Source: Pseudomonadota bacterium (GTDB lineage Bacteria > Pseudomonadota > Alphaproteobacteria > UBA8366 > JADFVY01). Taken from it: a DNA stretch of 7,532 nt. This document shows, piece after piece, positions 1-6,626 of this stretch. The translations under genes and the position numbers were made by a program. The DNA is taken from assembly GCA_030671915.1 (NCBI GenBank), contig DAOVHN010000111.1:1-7532 (forward strand). Direction: 5' to 3'. The notes under the pieces are model-generated. The model made no database searches, was not told where the DNA came from, and saw nothing but the letters and a program-made list of their open reading frames with translations. How positions within the stretch are numbered: position 1 is the first letter of the stretch; each line of letters begins with the position of its first letter.

Positions 1-112
1 ACCTCTGCGCCCCGCCGCCGTCAGCCGCCAGCACGGCCAGCGCGAAGGCGACCGCAGAAAGGGCGAATACACGCCATAACAGGCGGATACGGCTATGGAT
101 CAACCGCAACAT
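1..112 (-). CDS. N-terminal fragment of an exported protein (3' end outside window)
   Basis: An ATG at 112-110 opens a minus-strand frame of 37 codons with no stop before the window edge, so the gene continues to the left. The encoded N-terminus has the build of a Sec signal peptide. Residues 1-14 contain several arginines (MLRLIHSRIRLLWR), followed by the hydrophobic core VFALSAVAFALAVLAA. A small-residue c-region (DGGGAQ) offers a cleavage site after GGA. The mature protein is therefore probably periplasmic or secreted, but its function cannot be read from this fragment. The start lies 58 nt after the chemoreceptor stop codon on the same strand, so co-transcription is possible. No good Shine-Dalgarno sequence is visible; a GGAAG is about 15 nt upstream, which is rather far. 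The frame stays open upstream, so another start is possible, but ATG at 112 fits the signal peptide best. Confidence 0.6.
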   Translation of the reverse strand, partial: MLRLIHSRIRLLWRVFALSAVAFALAVLAADGGGAQR

Positions 113-170
113 ACGGCAATGATGAAGCTTCCGGCGGGTCCTGTCCAGCAGCTTGATAAGGCTGGCTGTT

Positions 171-2309
171 TCAGCCCGCGCGAATACCTGCCAGGAAACG
201 CTCGACCTCTTGGCTCAGACCCTCGGCGCGGCGGGTCAGGGATTCGGTGGCGGACATGACCTGGCCGGCGGCGGCACCGGTTTCGCCGGCGGCCTGGTTG
301 ACCTTCTCGATGTTCGCGTCCACCTCGCCGGTGCCGCGGGCGGCCTCCTGGACGTTGCGCGCGATCTCGCGGGTCGAGGTGCCCTGCTGCTCCACCGCCG
401 TCGCGATGGTCATGGAGATATCGTTGATCTCGCCGATGATATCCCGGATGCCCCGGATATCGTCGACCGCGCCCAAGGTCTGTTTCTGGATCGCCTCGAT
501 CTGGGTCGAGATTTCCTCGGTGGCCTTCGCCGTCTGGTTGGCCAGGTTCTTGACCTCGTTGGCGACCACGGCGAAGCCCTTGCCGGCCTCACCCGCGCGC
601 GCGGCCTCAATGGTGGCATTCAGCGCCAGCAGGTTGGTTTGGCCGGCTATATCGTTGATAAGGCTTACCACTTCGCCGATCCGCCCGGCGGTTGCCGACA
701 GGTCGCGCACCGTGCCGTCGGTGCGCTTCGCCTGGTCCACGGCGCGCTCGGCGATATCGGCGGACTGTCCCGCCTGGCGGCCGATTTCGGCGATCGATGC
801 GGTCAGCTGCTCCGCTGAGGTCGCCACCGTCGCCACATTCGCCGAAGCCTCGCGCGAGGCCGACGCCACGGCCGCCGACTGCTTGCTGCTTTCCTCGGCC
901 GTGCCGGCCATCCGGGCGGCGACCGCCTGCATCTGGGCCGCCTCGTCGGTAACCGATTCGACAATGCCCTTCATCTGGCCCTCGAAACGGTCGGCCAATT
1001 CCGCCATGGCGCGGCGTTTTTCCTCGCGCGCGGCGAGTTCCTTTGCATCCTGCTCGAGCTTCAGTTTCGCCTTCTCGACGGCGTTTTCGCGGAATATCCG
1101 CAACGCCCGGCCCATTTCGCCGATCTCGTCCCGGCGGTTCGCCCAGGGAATTTCGATTTCGATCTTGCCCGACGCCAACCGGGTCATGGTTTTGGTCATG
1201 CGGCCCAGTGGCGATGTCACGCGCCGCAAGACAAACGCCAGGGAAGCGGCGATGACGCCGAACCCAAGCAGCAGCAGGACGATGTCCACATTTATGTGCC
1301 GGGTACCGCGATCCGCAGCGTCCAAAGCGATTTGCCGCGAGTGATCGGCCGCTATCCCGGACAGCCGCTGCACCGACTGTGCCGCGCGCCGCGACCGGTC
1401 GCGCCATTCGTCCTCCAGAACGGGATAGGCTGTTTCCTCGGTGCCGGCGCGGGCCATGACGTCCCGCAATTCGACATATTCGCGCCGGTAAAGGGCTTCG
1501 GTCTTGCGAACCGAGTCGATAAGCCCGGCGTCCAGGAAACCACGGACGACACTGGCGTTCAGCAGATTCCAGGCTGCCTCGATCCGCCCGCGCGCATCGC
1601 CAAGCCTCCCGATATCGTCCCTCGACAGCGGCTCCGCCGAGGAAACCGCGCGCGCAATGATTTCGCGCTCGCGGGCAGTGTGTTCGGCGATCGCCCAGAC
1701 CGCCTCTTGCACTCGCGCCAATTCCTGGATGCGTGCGAAGCGGGGCGGGAAGTCTAGCCGGCCGTCGGGCCTGAATACGGTGGAAACCCTCAGTTGACGC
1801 AGGAGAATGATTGTTTCGCTGACCGCGGGCCACCATTCATCGGCGAGTTCCCGGTCGTCCAGCATGCCGCCCGTCTGCAATGCGGCATCGACCTTGACGC
1901 GAAGGGCGCCCAGCGCCGCGTCACTGCGTGCCAATGCTGGCATATGCGACCTGGCGGAGCCCGCCACCGACTCGCCGCCAGCCGATGCGATTACCGCCGC
2001 CATCGCCTGTTGCGCCTCGGCCCGGTATCCCAGCGCCTTTTTGCCCAGCACCGAATCGATCACGCCCATGAAGCTGCCGATGCCCAGGGCGCGGACGGTG
2101 TATTCGCGCTCCGAGGCAAGGGCGTCAGCTGCTTTCAATGAGTTTTCGGCGATCAGGCTGGCATCGACAGCGATAAGCGCATTGTCGCGCTTGGCACGCG
2201 CGTCGAGCGTCAGGCCGATCGTGTAATAGCCGATGATCCCACCCAGCACCACGAGCATGGCGACCAGACTGAACCGAATCGTAAAAAGCGATGCCAGCTT
2301 GCGCAGCAT
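171..2309 (-). CDS. Methyl-accepting chemotaxis protein (transmembrane chemoreceptor)
   Basis: A 712-residue inner-membrane chemoreceptor that would sense a periplasmic ligand and control CheA through CheW. Seen in order: TM1 about residues 13-33; a periplasmic region of about 305 residues (34-340); TM2 about 341-362; a HAMP linker about 362-412 containing P-L-G-R-M and [10 protein letters not shown]; then a long coiled-coil signalling domain about 450-705. The conserved hairpin tip [18 protein letters not shown] and [15 protein letters not shown] lies near residues 555-592. The C-terminus ends in FLAGIRAG, with no NWETF-like CheR/CheB tether. The periplasmic region is alpha-helical by composition, with two ER-containing helices (near residues 66 and 215), which recalls NIT or helical-bimodular sensor domains; this is inference. 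The start at 2309 is chosen because TM1 follows directly and GGGAG lies just upstream. An in-frame ATG at 2435 would add 42 non-conserved-looking residues and cover the likely promoter. The ligand is unknown. Confidence 0.95.
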   Translation of the reverse strand: MLRKLASLFTIRFSLVAMLVVLGGIIGYYTIGLTLDARAKRDNALIAVDASLIAENSLKAADALASEREYTVRALGIGSFMGVIDSVLGKKALGYRAEAQQAMAAVIASAGGESVAGSARSHMPALARSDAALGALRVKVDAALQTGGMLDDRELADEWWPAVSETIILLRQLRVSTVFRPDGRLDFPPRFARIQELARVQEAVWAIAEHTAREREIIARAVSSAEPLSRDDIGRLGDARGRIEAAWNLLNASVVRGFLDAGLIDSVRKTEALYRREYVELRDVMARAGTEETAYPVLEDEWRDRSRRAAQSVQRLSGIAADHSRQIALDAADRGTRHINVDIVLLLLGFGVIAASLAFVLRRVTSPLGRMTKTMTRLASGKIEIEIPWANRRDEIGEMGRALRIFRENAVEKAKLKLEQDAKELAAREEKRRAMAELADRFEGQMKGIVESVTDEAAQMQAVAARMAGTAEESSKQSAAVASASREASANVATVATSAEQLTASIAEIGRQAGQSADIAERAVDQAKRTDGTVRDLSATAGRIGEVVSLINDIAGQTNLLALNATIEAARAGEAGKGFAVVANEVKNLANQTAKATEEISTQIEAIQKQTLGAVDDIRGIRDIIGEINDISMTIATAVEQQGTSTREIARNVQEAARGTGEVDANIEKVNQAAGETGAAAGQVMSATESLTRRAEGLSQEVERFLAGIRAG

Positions 2310-2312
2310 ATT

Positions 2313-2317
2313 CTCCC
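2313..2317 (-). promoter_or_regulatory. Ribosome binding site of the chemoreceptor gene
   Basis: GGGAG on the minus strand lies 3 nt before the ATG at 2309-2307 (GGGAGAAT then ATG). The spacing is shorter than usual, but this is the only purine-rich match near a plausible start, and it supports 2309 over the in-frame ATG at 2435. Confidence 0.5.
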
Positions 2318-2382
2318 ACTTTCGAAACCCGCCCGGATCATTTAAGGTTTGACCAACCCCTGCCGACTGATACCACTTTTGG

Positions 2383-2398
2383 GTTAATGGAGTATTAA
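2383..2398 (-). promoter_or_regulatory. Candidate CtrA-binding site upstream of the chemoreceptor gene
   Basis: Read on the minus strand, TTAA (2398-2395), seven bases, then TTAAC (2387-2383) match exactly the full CtrA consensus TTAA-N7-TTAAC known from alphaproteobacteria. The motif ends 73 nt before the chemoreceptor ATG, a plausible promoter position. A further TTAA half-site lies at 2342-2345. The stretch is clearly AT-richer than the surrounding coding DNA. CtrA is known to control motility and chemotaxis genes in several alphaproteobacteria, so the site fits its target, but binding is inferred from sequence only. I found no convincing -35/-10 pair around it. Confidence 0.45.
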
Positions 2399-2472
2399 GG
2401 ATTCCGCAGGCCGACTGGGGTTTATCGAGTGGCAAGAGGGACTTGAGGGGATTCTCCGAAAGAGGTGCGGGT

Positions 2473-2486
2473 CGCCCCGAAGGGCG
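2473..2486 (-). terminator. Weak candidate terminator hairpin after the GMC dehydrogenase gene
   Basis: In minus-strand RNA, CGCCC-UUCG-GGGCG forms a five-pair all-GC stem closed by the very stable C(UUCG)G tetraloop. It starts 18 nt after the dehydrogenase stop codon (TAA at 2507-2505). The stem is short and is followed only by ACCCGCACCUCUUU, with three U in a row, so it is not a classic intrinsic terminator. It could protect the mRNA 3' end or act together with Rho. A palindrome CGGCGCCG lies immediately upstream in the transcript (2491-2498). Confidence 0.35.
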
Positions 2487-2504
2487 GTCTCGGCGCCGAA
2501 ACTG

Positions 2505-4166
2505 TTAGCGCTGCGCGGTTTCCCAGCGCGGGTTGATCCAGGGTTCCTGGTTCGACGGCGGCAGCGGGTCACGGCCGAGGATCAGGTCGCTGGCCTTCTC
2601 GCCGACCATGATGGAGGGGCCGTTCAGGTTGCCGTTGTTGATGCGTGGGAAGATCGAGCTGTCGACCACGCGCAGGCCTTCAACGCCGATCACCCGGCAT
2701 TCCGGGTCGATCACGGCCAGGGCATCTTCGCCCGAACCCATGCGACAGGTGCCGCAGGGGTGAAAGGCGCTCTCCACCGCCTCGCGGATGAAGTCGTTCA
2801 GCGCCTCGTCGCTTTCCACATGCGCGCCCGGTGCGATCTCGCGGCCCACAAAAGGCTTGAAGGCTTCCTGGCCGAAGATCTCGCGCGTCATGCGGATGCA
2901 GTTGCGGAAATCGGCCCAATCCTTCTCATCCGACATGTAGTTGAACTGGATCTCCGGGGCGTCCTTCGGGTCGGCGGAGCGCAGCCGCACCCAGCCACGC
3001 GAGGGCGAGCGCATCGGCCCCACATGGGCCTGGAAGCCGTGGCTCTTGGCCGGCGCCTTGCCGTCGTAGCGGATCGCCACGGGCAGAAAATGATACTGAA
3101 TGTCGGGATATTCGACGCCGGCCTTCGAGCGGACGAAGGCGGCGCTTTCGAAATGGTTGGTGGCGCCGAGACCCTTGCGGAAAAACAGCCATTGCGCGCC
3201 GATCATCGCCTTGGAAAACAGGTTCAGATGCTTATACAGCGTGATCGGCTGGGTGCATTCCATCTGCAGGTAGAGCTCGAGATGGTCCTGCAGGTTCTCG
3301 CCCACGCCGGGACGGTCGGCAATCACCTCAATGCCATGCTGCTTCAATTCCGCCGCCGGGCCGATGCCCGACAATTTCAACAGCTTGGGCGAATTGATCG
3401 ACGAGGCCGCGATGATTACCTCGCGCCGCGCCCGCACGGTCTCGATGCGCCCGCCGCGTTCGAACTCCACGCCGACGGCGCGCCTGCCCTCGAACAGCAC
3501 ACGCCGGGCCAGCCCGCGTTGCATCGAGGCGTTGGGGCGCTTGAGGGCCGGCTTCAGATAGGCATTGGCGGCCGACCAGCGCCGGCCCTTCCAGATCGTC
3601 ATTTCCATCGGCCCGAAGCCTTCCTGCTTCTCGCCGTTATAGTCGTCCGTCACCTCGTAACCCGCCTGGCGGCCGGCCTCGACGAAGGCGTGGAACAGCG
3701 GGTTTTTCCGCGACCCCCGCGTCACATGCAGCGGGCCGTCCGTGCCGCGCCAGCCTTCCTGCCCACCGTGGGCGTTTTCCATGCGCTTGAAATAGGGCAG
3801 GACATGGCGATAGCCCCAGCCAGCCGCGCCCTGCTCCTCCCAATGGTCGTAGTCGCGGGCATGGCCGCGTACATAGACCATGCCGTTGATCGACGACGAG
3901 CCACCGACCACCTTGCCACGCGGGCAGACCAGCTTGCGCCCGCCGAGATGCGGCTCGGGTTCCGACCAGTAGCCCCAGTCATAGGTCGCCATGTTCATCG
4001 GGTAGGACAGCGCCGATGGCATCTGGATCAGCGGTCCCATATCGGTGCCGCCATATTCCAGCACCAGCACCGTGTGCTTGCCGTCCTCGGAAAGCCTGTA
4101 GGCCATGGCGCAGCCCGCCGAGCCCGCCCCGATGATGACGAAGTCGAATTCCTGTCCCGATGTCAT
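2505..4166 (-). CDS. betA: BetA-type GMC flavin oxidoreductase (choline dehydrogenase-like)
   Basis: A 553-residue FAD-dependent alcohol dehydrogenase of the glucose-methanol-choline family, closest in style to choline dehydrogenase BetA, which oxidises choline to betaine aldehyde. Seen: the dinucleotide-binding GAGSAG at residues 13-18; the GMC signature with [13 protein letters not shown] and YVRG at about 85-101; the second signature [15 protein letters not shown] at 255-269; [11 protein letters not shown] at 287-296; the active-site segment SAFHPCGTC with the catalytic-type His at about 469; and the partner Asn in GNLNGPSIM at about 513-515. Length is normal for BetA. No signal peptide is present. 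The usual covalent-FAD histidine of choline oxidase is absent (SSSINGM), so FAD is probably non-covalent. The start at 4166 has GAGGGG five bases upstream; a TTG five codons earlier is less likely. It is the last gene of the transporter operon, 25 nt after the hydrolase. No betB, betI or betC is visible, so the true substrate may be another polar alcohol. Confidence 0.88.
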   Translation of the reverse strand: MTSGQEFDFVIIGAGSAGCAMAYRLSEDGKHTVLVLEYGGTDMGPLIQMPSALSYPMNMATYDWGYWSEPEPHLGGRKLVCPRGKVVGGSSSINGMVYVRGHARDYDHWEEQGAAGWGYRHVLPYFKRMENAHGGQEGWRGTDGPLHVTRGSRKNPLFHAFVEAGRQAGYEVTDDYNGEKQEGFGPMEMTIWKGRRWSAANAYLKPALKRPNASMQRGLARRVLFEGRRAVGVEFERGGRIETVRARREVIIAASSINSPKLLKLSGIGPAAELKQHGIEVIADRPGVGENLQDHLELYLQMECTQPITLYKHLNLFSKAMIGAQWLFFRKGLGATNHFESAAFVRSKAGVEYPDIQYHFLPVAIRYDGKAPAKSHGFQAHVGPMRSPSRGWVRLRSADPKDAPEIQFNYMSDEKDWADFRNCIRMTREIFGQEAFKPFVGREIAPGAHVESDEALNDFIREAVESAFHPCGTCRMGSGEDALAVIDPECRVIGVEGLRVVDSSIFPRINNGNLNGPSIMVGEKASDLILGRDPLPPSNQEPWINPRWETAQR

Positions 4167-4171
4167 TGCCG

Positions 4172-4177
4172 CCCCTC
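4172..4177 (-). promoter_or_regulatory. Ribosome binding site of the GMC dehydrogenase gene
   Basis: GAGGGG on the minus strand lies five bases before the ATG at 4166-4164, inside the 25-nt gap after the hydrolase stop. It decides the start in favour of this ATG over the in-frame TTG at 4181, which would place the motif inside the coding region. Confidence 0.6.
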
Positions 4178-4191
4178 GCAAGGAGCCGGCT

Positions 4192-5037
4192 TCAGCCGAG
4201 CCCCAGCTGTTGCAATATCGCCCGGGTCGCAGGATGCGCCGGGTCTTCCATGCCGGTCAATACCGTGAAATGGTTCACACTGGATATTGCCTCGGCGACG
4301 GTTTCGACGCCCTTCGCGCCCCAGGCTTCGGCCATGGTCTCGGATTGCCAGCGGAAGGCGTCGGTCTCGTCGCCGCCCCAGTAGAGCGCAAGCGGCGCAT
4401 CGCAGGCCGGCCCCATGAAAAGCGGGCTGTTGCGCCGCGCGGTTTCCGCATCCATGCCGACCTTGATGTTGATCGAGGTATTCAGCAGCGGCTCAAGGTC
4501 GAAGAGCCCGCTGATCGAAACCCCGCCCTTCACCAAATCCTTCGGCAGGTCGTCGCCGAATTCCGCCCAGCCGGTCGCCATCGCCATGCCTACAAGCTGC
4601 CCGCCGCAGGAATGGCCCGATACGGTAATGAGGTCGCGATTGCCGCCAAAACCTTCCGCTTCGCGCCACAAACAGGCCAGCGCGGCGCGACATTGCCGGC
4701 CGATCTCGTCGATGGTGACGTCGGGGCAGAGTCCATAGTCGATTACCGCGACATCGGCGCCGGCAGCGACCAGCGGGCGGGCAACGAAATTCGACGATTT
4801 CTTCGTATTGGCCTGCCAGTAGCCGCCATGGATATACATGTGAATTGGCGCGTTGTCCGCCTCGGCCAGATACAGGTCCAGAGTTTCCGCATCGCTGTCG
4901 CCATAGACGAGTTCGCGCATCGTCCTTGCATCGGCCTCCCAGGCCGCGCTTTTGGCGGCCCATTCGGCCAGCAATTCGGGATGTTCGGGAACGTTGGCGC
5001 GGTTGTTGTACTGCCCGTCCATGGCGGGGTCGATCAT
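4192..5037 (-). CDS. Alpha/beta hydrolase, arylformamidase/esterase-like
   Basis: A 281-residue serine hydrolase. Seen: HGGYW at residues 70-74, the oxyanion-hole motif of the kynurenine-formamidase/hormone-sensitive-lipase-like families; the nucleophile elbow GHSCG at 141-145 with Ser143; a likely acid among the acidic residues of GGDETDAF (Asp223, Glu224, Asp226); and the catalytic His256 in NHFTVL near the C-terminus. There is no signal peptide, so it should act in the cytoplasm. The family cleaves esters or N-formyl amides; true arylformamidase activity cannot be claimed, as no kynurenine-pathway gene is nearby. The ATG at 5037 has GGGAG eight bases upstream, inside the end of livF, and the gap to the livF stop is only 3 nt, which suggests translational coupling. 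The dehydrogenase gene follows 25 nt downstream. A reasonable inference is that it hydrolyses an imported ester or amide, releasing an alcohol for the dehydrogenase. Confidence 0.85.
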   Translation of the reverse strand: MIDPAMDGQYNNRANVPEHPELLAEWAAKSAAWEADARTMRELVYGDSDAETLDLYLAEADNAPIHMYIHGGYWQANTKKSSNFVARPLVAAGADVAVIDYGLCPDVTIDEIGRQCRAALACLWREAEGFGGNRDLITVSGHSCGGQLVGMAMATGWAEFGDDLPKDLVKGGVSISGLFDLEPLLNTSINIKVGMDAETARRNSPLFMGPACDAPLALYWGGDETDAFRWQSETMAEAWGAKGVETVAEAISSVNHFTVLTGMEDPAHPATRAILQQLGLG

Positions 5038-5040
5038 GTC

Positions 5041-5733
5041 CTAGACTCCCAGGTAGCGGTGCGCGAGGTCTGGGTCGGCGGCCAGTTCGGCGGAATCGCC
5101 GGACCAGACCACGCGGCCCTTTTCAAGAATGTAATGGCGATTGGCGATGCGCGTCAGGGCCGCGATGTCCTTGTCGATCACCAGGATCGCCTGGCCGGCC
5201 TGTTTCAGTTGCGCCAGCGCATCCCAGATTTCCTGGCGGATCAGCGGGGCCAGGCCTTCCGTCGCCTCGTCGAGGATCAGCAGTTTCGGGTTGGTCATCA
5301 GCGCCCGCGCGATGGCCAGCATCTGCTGTTCGCCGCCGGACAGCGTGTCGCCCATATTGCTCGCGCGCTCGGCGAGGCGCGGAAACATCTCGCAGACCGA
5401 GCGGTAATTCCATGGGGTCTCGCCGGATGCCGTCGCCACCATATTTTCGCGCACCGTGAGATTGGGGAATATCTGGCGGCCTTCCGGCACCAGCCCGATC
5501 CCGGCGCGCGCGACGTGATAAGCCGGACGGCCCGCCATCTCGGCGCCATCGAACAAGACCGAGCCCCGCCGCGGCGGGGTCAGCCCCATGATCGATCGCA
5601 CCGTCGTCGTCTTGCCCATGCCGTTGCGGCCCATCAAGGTCACGACCTCACCGGCGCCAACATCGAGGCTGACGCCGAACAACACCTGGCTGGCGTCGTA
5701 GAAGGTCTCCATGTCGCAAACCCGCAGCATCAT
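5041..5733 (-). CDS. livF: LivF-type ABC transporter ATP-binding protein
   Basis: A 230-residue cytoplasmic ATPase of a branched-chain-amino-acid-type (HAAT) importer. Seen: Walker A GRNGMGKTT at about residues 35-43; a Q-loop/VPEGRQIF segment near 82-89, typical of LivF; signature LSGGEQQ at 131-137; and Walker B KLLILDEATEGLAP at 150-163. The switch region reads LVIDKD, with no histidine; LivF proteins commonly lack the H-loop His. Two ATGs in tandem (5733 and 5730) are possible starts. The frame stays open upstream to 5835, but those 34 codons lie in a repeat element and resemble no LivF N-terminus. No clear Shine-Dalgarno sequence precedes the start, which sits in one arm of the inverted repeat, unlike the tight junctions elsewhere in the operon. 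It pairs with LivG to energise the permease LivM and a LivH presumably encoded upstream. Leucine/isoleucine/valine is only the family default; the substrate is unknown. Confidence 0.93.
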   Translation of the reverse strand: MMLRVCDMETFYDASQVLFGVSLDVGAGEVVTLMGRNGMGKTTTVRSIMGLTPPRRGSVLFDGAEMAGRPAYHVARAGIGLVPEGRQIFPNLTVRENMVATASGETPWNYRSVCEMFPRLAERASNMGDTLSGGEQQMLAIARALMTNPKLLILDEATEGLAPLIRQEIWDALAQLKQAGQAILVIDKDIAALTRIANRHYILEKGRVVWSGDSAELAADPDLAHRYLGV

Positions 5734-5877
5734 ACCAAGGACCGTTGATAATGACCCATGTGATGGCGCGCGGCGTTGCGCTCCGCTTGGGGTGGGCGGA
5801 CACGACGGCGCGAACCGCGCCTGACGAGCAGACAAGGGAAACCGGTCAAATGGATCATTATCAACGCTCCTTGGTAT
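5732..5877. mobile_element. MITE-like element with 28-nt terminal inverted repeats between livG and livF
   Basis: The sequence at 5732-5759 and the reverse complement of 5850-5877 agree at 26 of 28 positions; the shared core is CCAAGGAsCGTTGATAATGA. The arms enclose about 90 bp with no plausible gene. Both arms begin with A-TA-CC, so a TA target duplication (5733-5734 and 5875-5876), as made by IS630/mariner-type transposases, is possible. Deleting the unit with one TA leaves the livG stop TAA, one T, and then the livF ATG, a tight junction like the others in this operon. This supports an insertion. As RNA the arms would pair through 28 positions with one G-G mismatch and one G-U wobble. No second copy occurs in the window, so repetition in the genome is inferred, not seen. 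Confidence 0.6.
5807..5821. repeat. Perfect short hairpin inside the intergenic element
   Basis: GGCGCG (5807-5812) and CGCGCC (5816-5821) form a perfect six-base inverted repeat with a three-base loop, in the unique centre of the element between livG and livF. In the transcript it would be a nested stem inside the large loop closed by the long terminal repeats. There is no U-run after it, so it is not a terminator. Confidence 0.5.
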
Positions 5878-6626
5878 TAGGCATCCGTCCCCAGATAGGC
5901 TTCGCGCACATCCGCGTTGGCGCGGATTTCCCCTGGCGAGCCGCTGGCGATGGCCCGGCCATACACCAGCACGGTGATGCGGTCGGCCAGCGAGAAGACC
6001 ACGTCCATGTCATGTTCCACCAGCAGGATCGCGAGTTGCCCCTTGAGGCTGGACAGAAGCTCCACCATGCGTAGGGATTCGTCGTGGCCCATGCCGGCCA
6101 TCGGCTCGTCCAGCAGCAACAGCTTCGGGTCGGTGGCCAGCGCCATGGCGAGTTCCAGCTGGCGCTGTTCGCCATGGGCCAGATTGGCGGCCACGATATC
6201 CGCGCGCGCGCCCAGCCCGACGCGTTCCAGAACCTCGCGGGCGGGCTCGCGCAGGGACGCATCGCGCCGTGCATTGCGCCAGAAGCGAAAACTGTGCCCC
6301 TGATGCGCCTGGATCGCCATGGCGACATTGTCCTCGGCCGTAAAGCCCGGGAACAGGCTGGTGATCTGGAACGACCGCGCCAGCCCCGCCCGCGCCCGCG
6401 CGTCCACGCCCAGCCTCGTCACATCCCGGCCCGCGAAAAATACTGCGCCCGCGTCCGGGTGCATTTCACCGGAAAGCTGGGCGACCGCCGTGGTCTTGCC
6501 GGCGCCGTTGGGCCCGATCAGCGCGTGAATTTCGCCGGGCCGGACCTCAAGGCTCAGCCCGTCCGAGGCCGGTACGGCGCCAAAATGTTTGACCAGGCGC
6601 TCGGCCCGCAGCAGCGCATCGCTCAT
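5877..6626 (-). CDS. livG: LivG-type ABC transporter ATP-binding protein
   Basis: A 249-residue cytoplasmic ATPase, partner of LivF in a branched-chain-amino-acid-type importer. Seen: Walker A GPNGAGKTT at residues 38-46; Q-loop Gln87 in RSFQ; the signature in the form LAHGEQRQLE at 149-158, a family variant of LSYGEQRQLE; Walker B KLLLLDEP at 168-175 followed by AGM, the usual LivG form; and the H-loop His205 in VEHDM. The C-terminus ends YLGTDA, of normal length for LivG. The start ATG at 6626 overlaps the livM stop as ATGA, so the two are translationally coupled. An open extension of this frame up to 7046 lies inside livM and is not coding. The stop TAA (5879-5877) touches the inverted-repeat element that separates it from livF. 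Confidence 0.94.
   Translation of the reverse strand: MSDALLRAERLVKHFGAVPASDGLSLEVRPGEIHALIGPNGAGKTTAVAQLSGEMHPDAGAVFFAGRDVTRLGVDARARAGLARSFQITSLFPGFTAEDNVAMAIQAHQGHSFRFWRNARRDASLREPAREVLERVGLGARADIVAANLAHGEQRQLELAMALATDPKLLLLDEPMAGMGHDESLRMVELLSSLKGQLAILLVEHDMDVVFSLADRITVLVYGRAIASGSPGEIRANADVREAYLGTDA

Noticed and set aside
113..170. Possible hairpin CCAGC...GCTGG after the chemoreceptor gene
   Set aside because: The stem has only five pairs with an 11-base loop and no T-run, so it is too weak to call a terminator.
2355..2385. Possible sigma-54 promoter (TGG...GGCA) upstream of the chemoreceptor
   Set aside because: The spacing between the GG and GC elements is 9 rather than 10 bases, and the rest of the consensus is missing.
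2310..2435. N-terminal extension of the chemoreceptor to the ATG at 2435
   Set aside because: The 42 extra residues would precede TM1 without any known domain, would cover the CtrA-like site and spacer, and the ATG at 2309 has its own ribosome binding site.
2760..4268. Open frame of 502 codons on the plus strand opposite the GMC dehydrogenase
   Set aside because: It is the antisense shadow of a well-supported gene, rich in His, Arg and Ala, with no recognisable domain.
4105..5748. Long open frame on the plus strand (547 codons) opposite the hydrolase and livF
   Set aside because: It overlaps two clear minus-strand genes with intact family motifs, its translation is low-complexity and resembles no protein family, and GC-rich coding DNA often leaves the antisense frame open.
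5734..5835. N-terminal extension of LivF by 34 codons
   Set aside because: These codons lie in the inverted-repeat element, and the resulting residues do not resemble a LivF N-terminus, whereas MMLRVCDMETFYD does.
5846..5870. Fur-box-like GATAATGAT in the inverted repeat
   Set aside because: Only the first half matches the 19-bp Fur consensus, and both copies are explained by the inverted repeat; there is no iron-related gene nearby.
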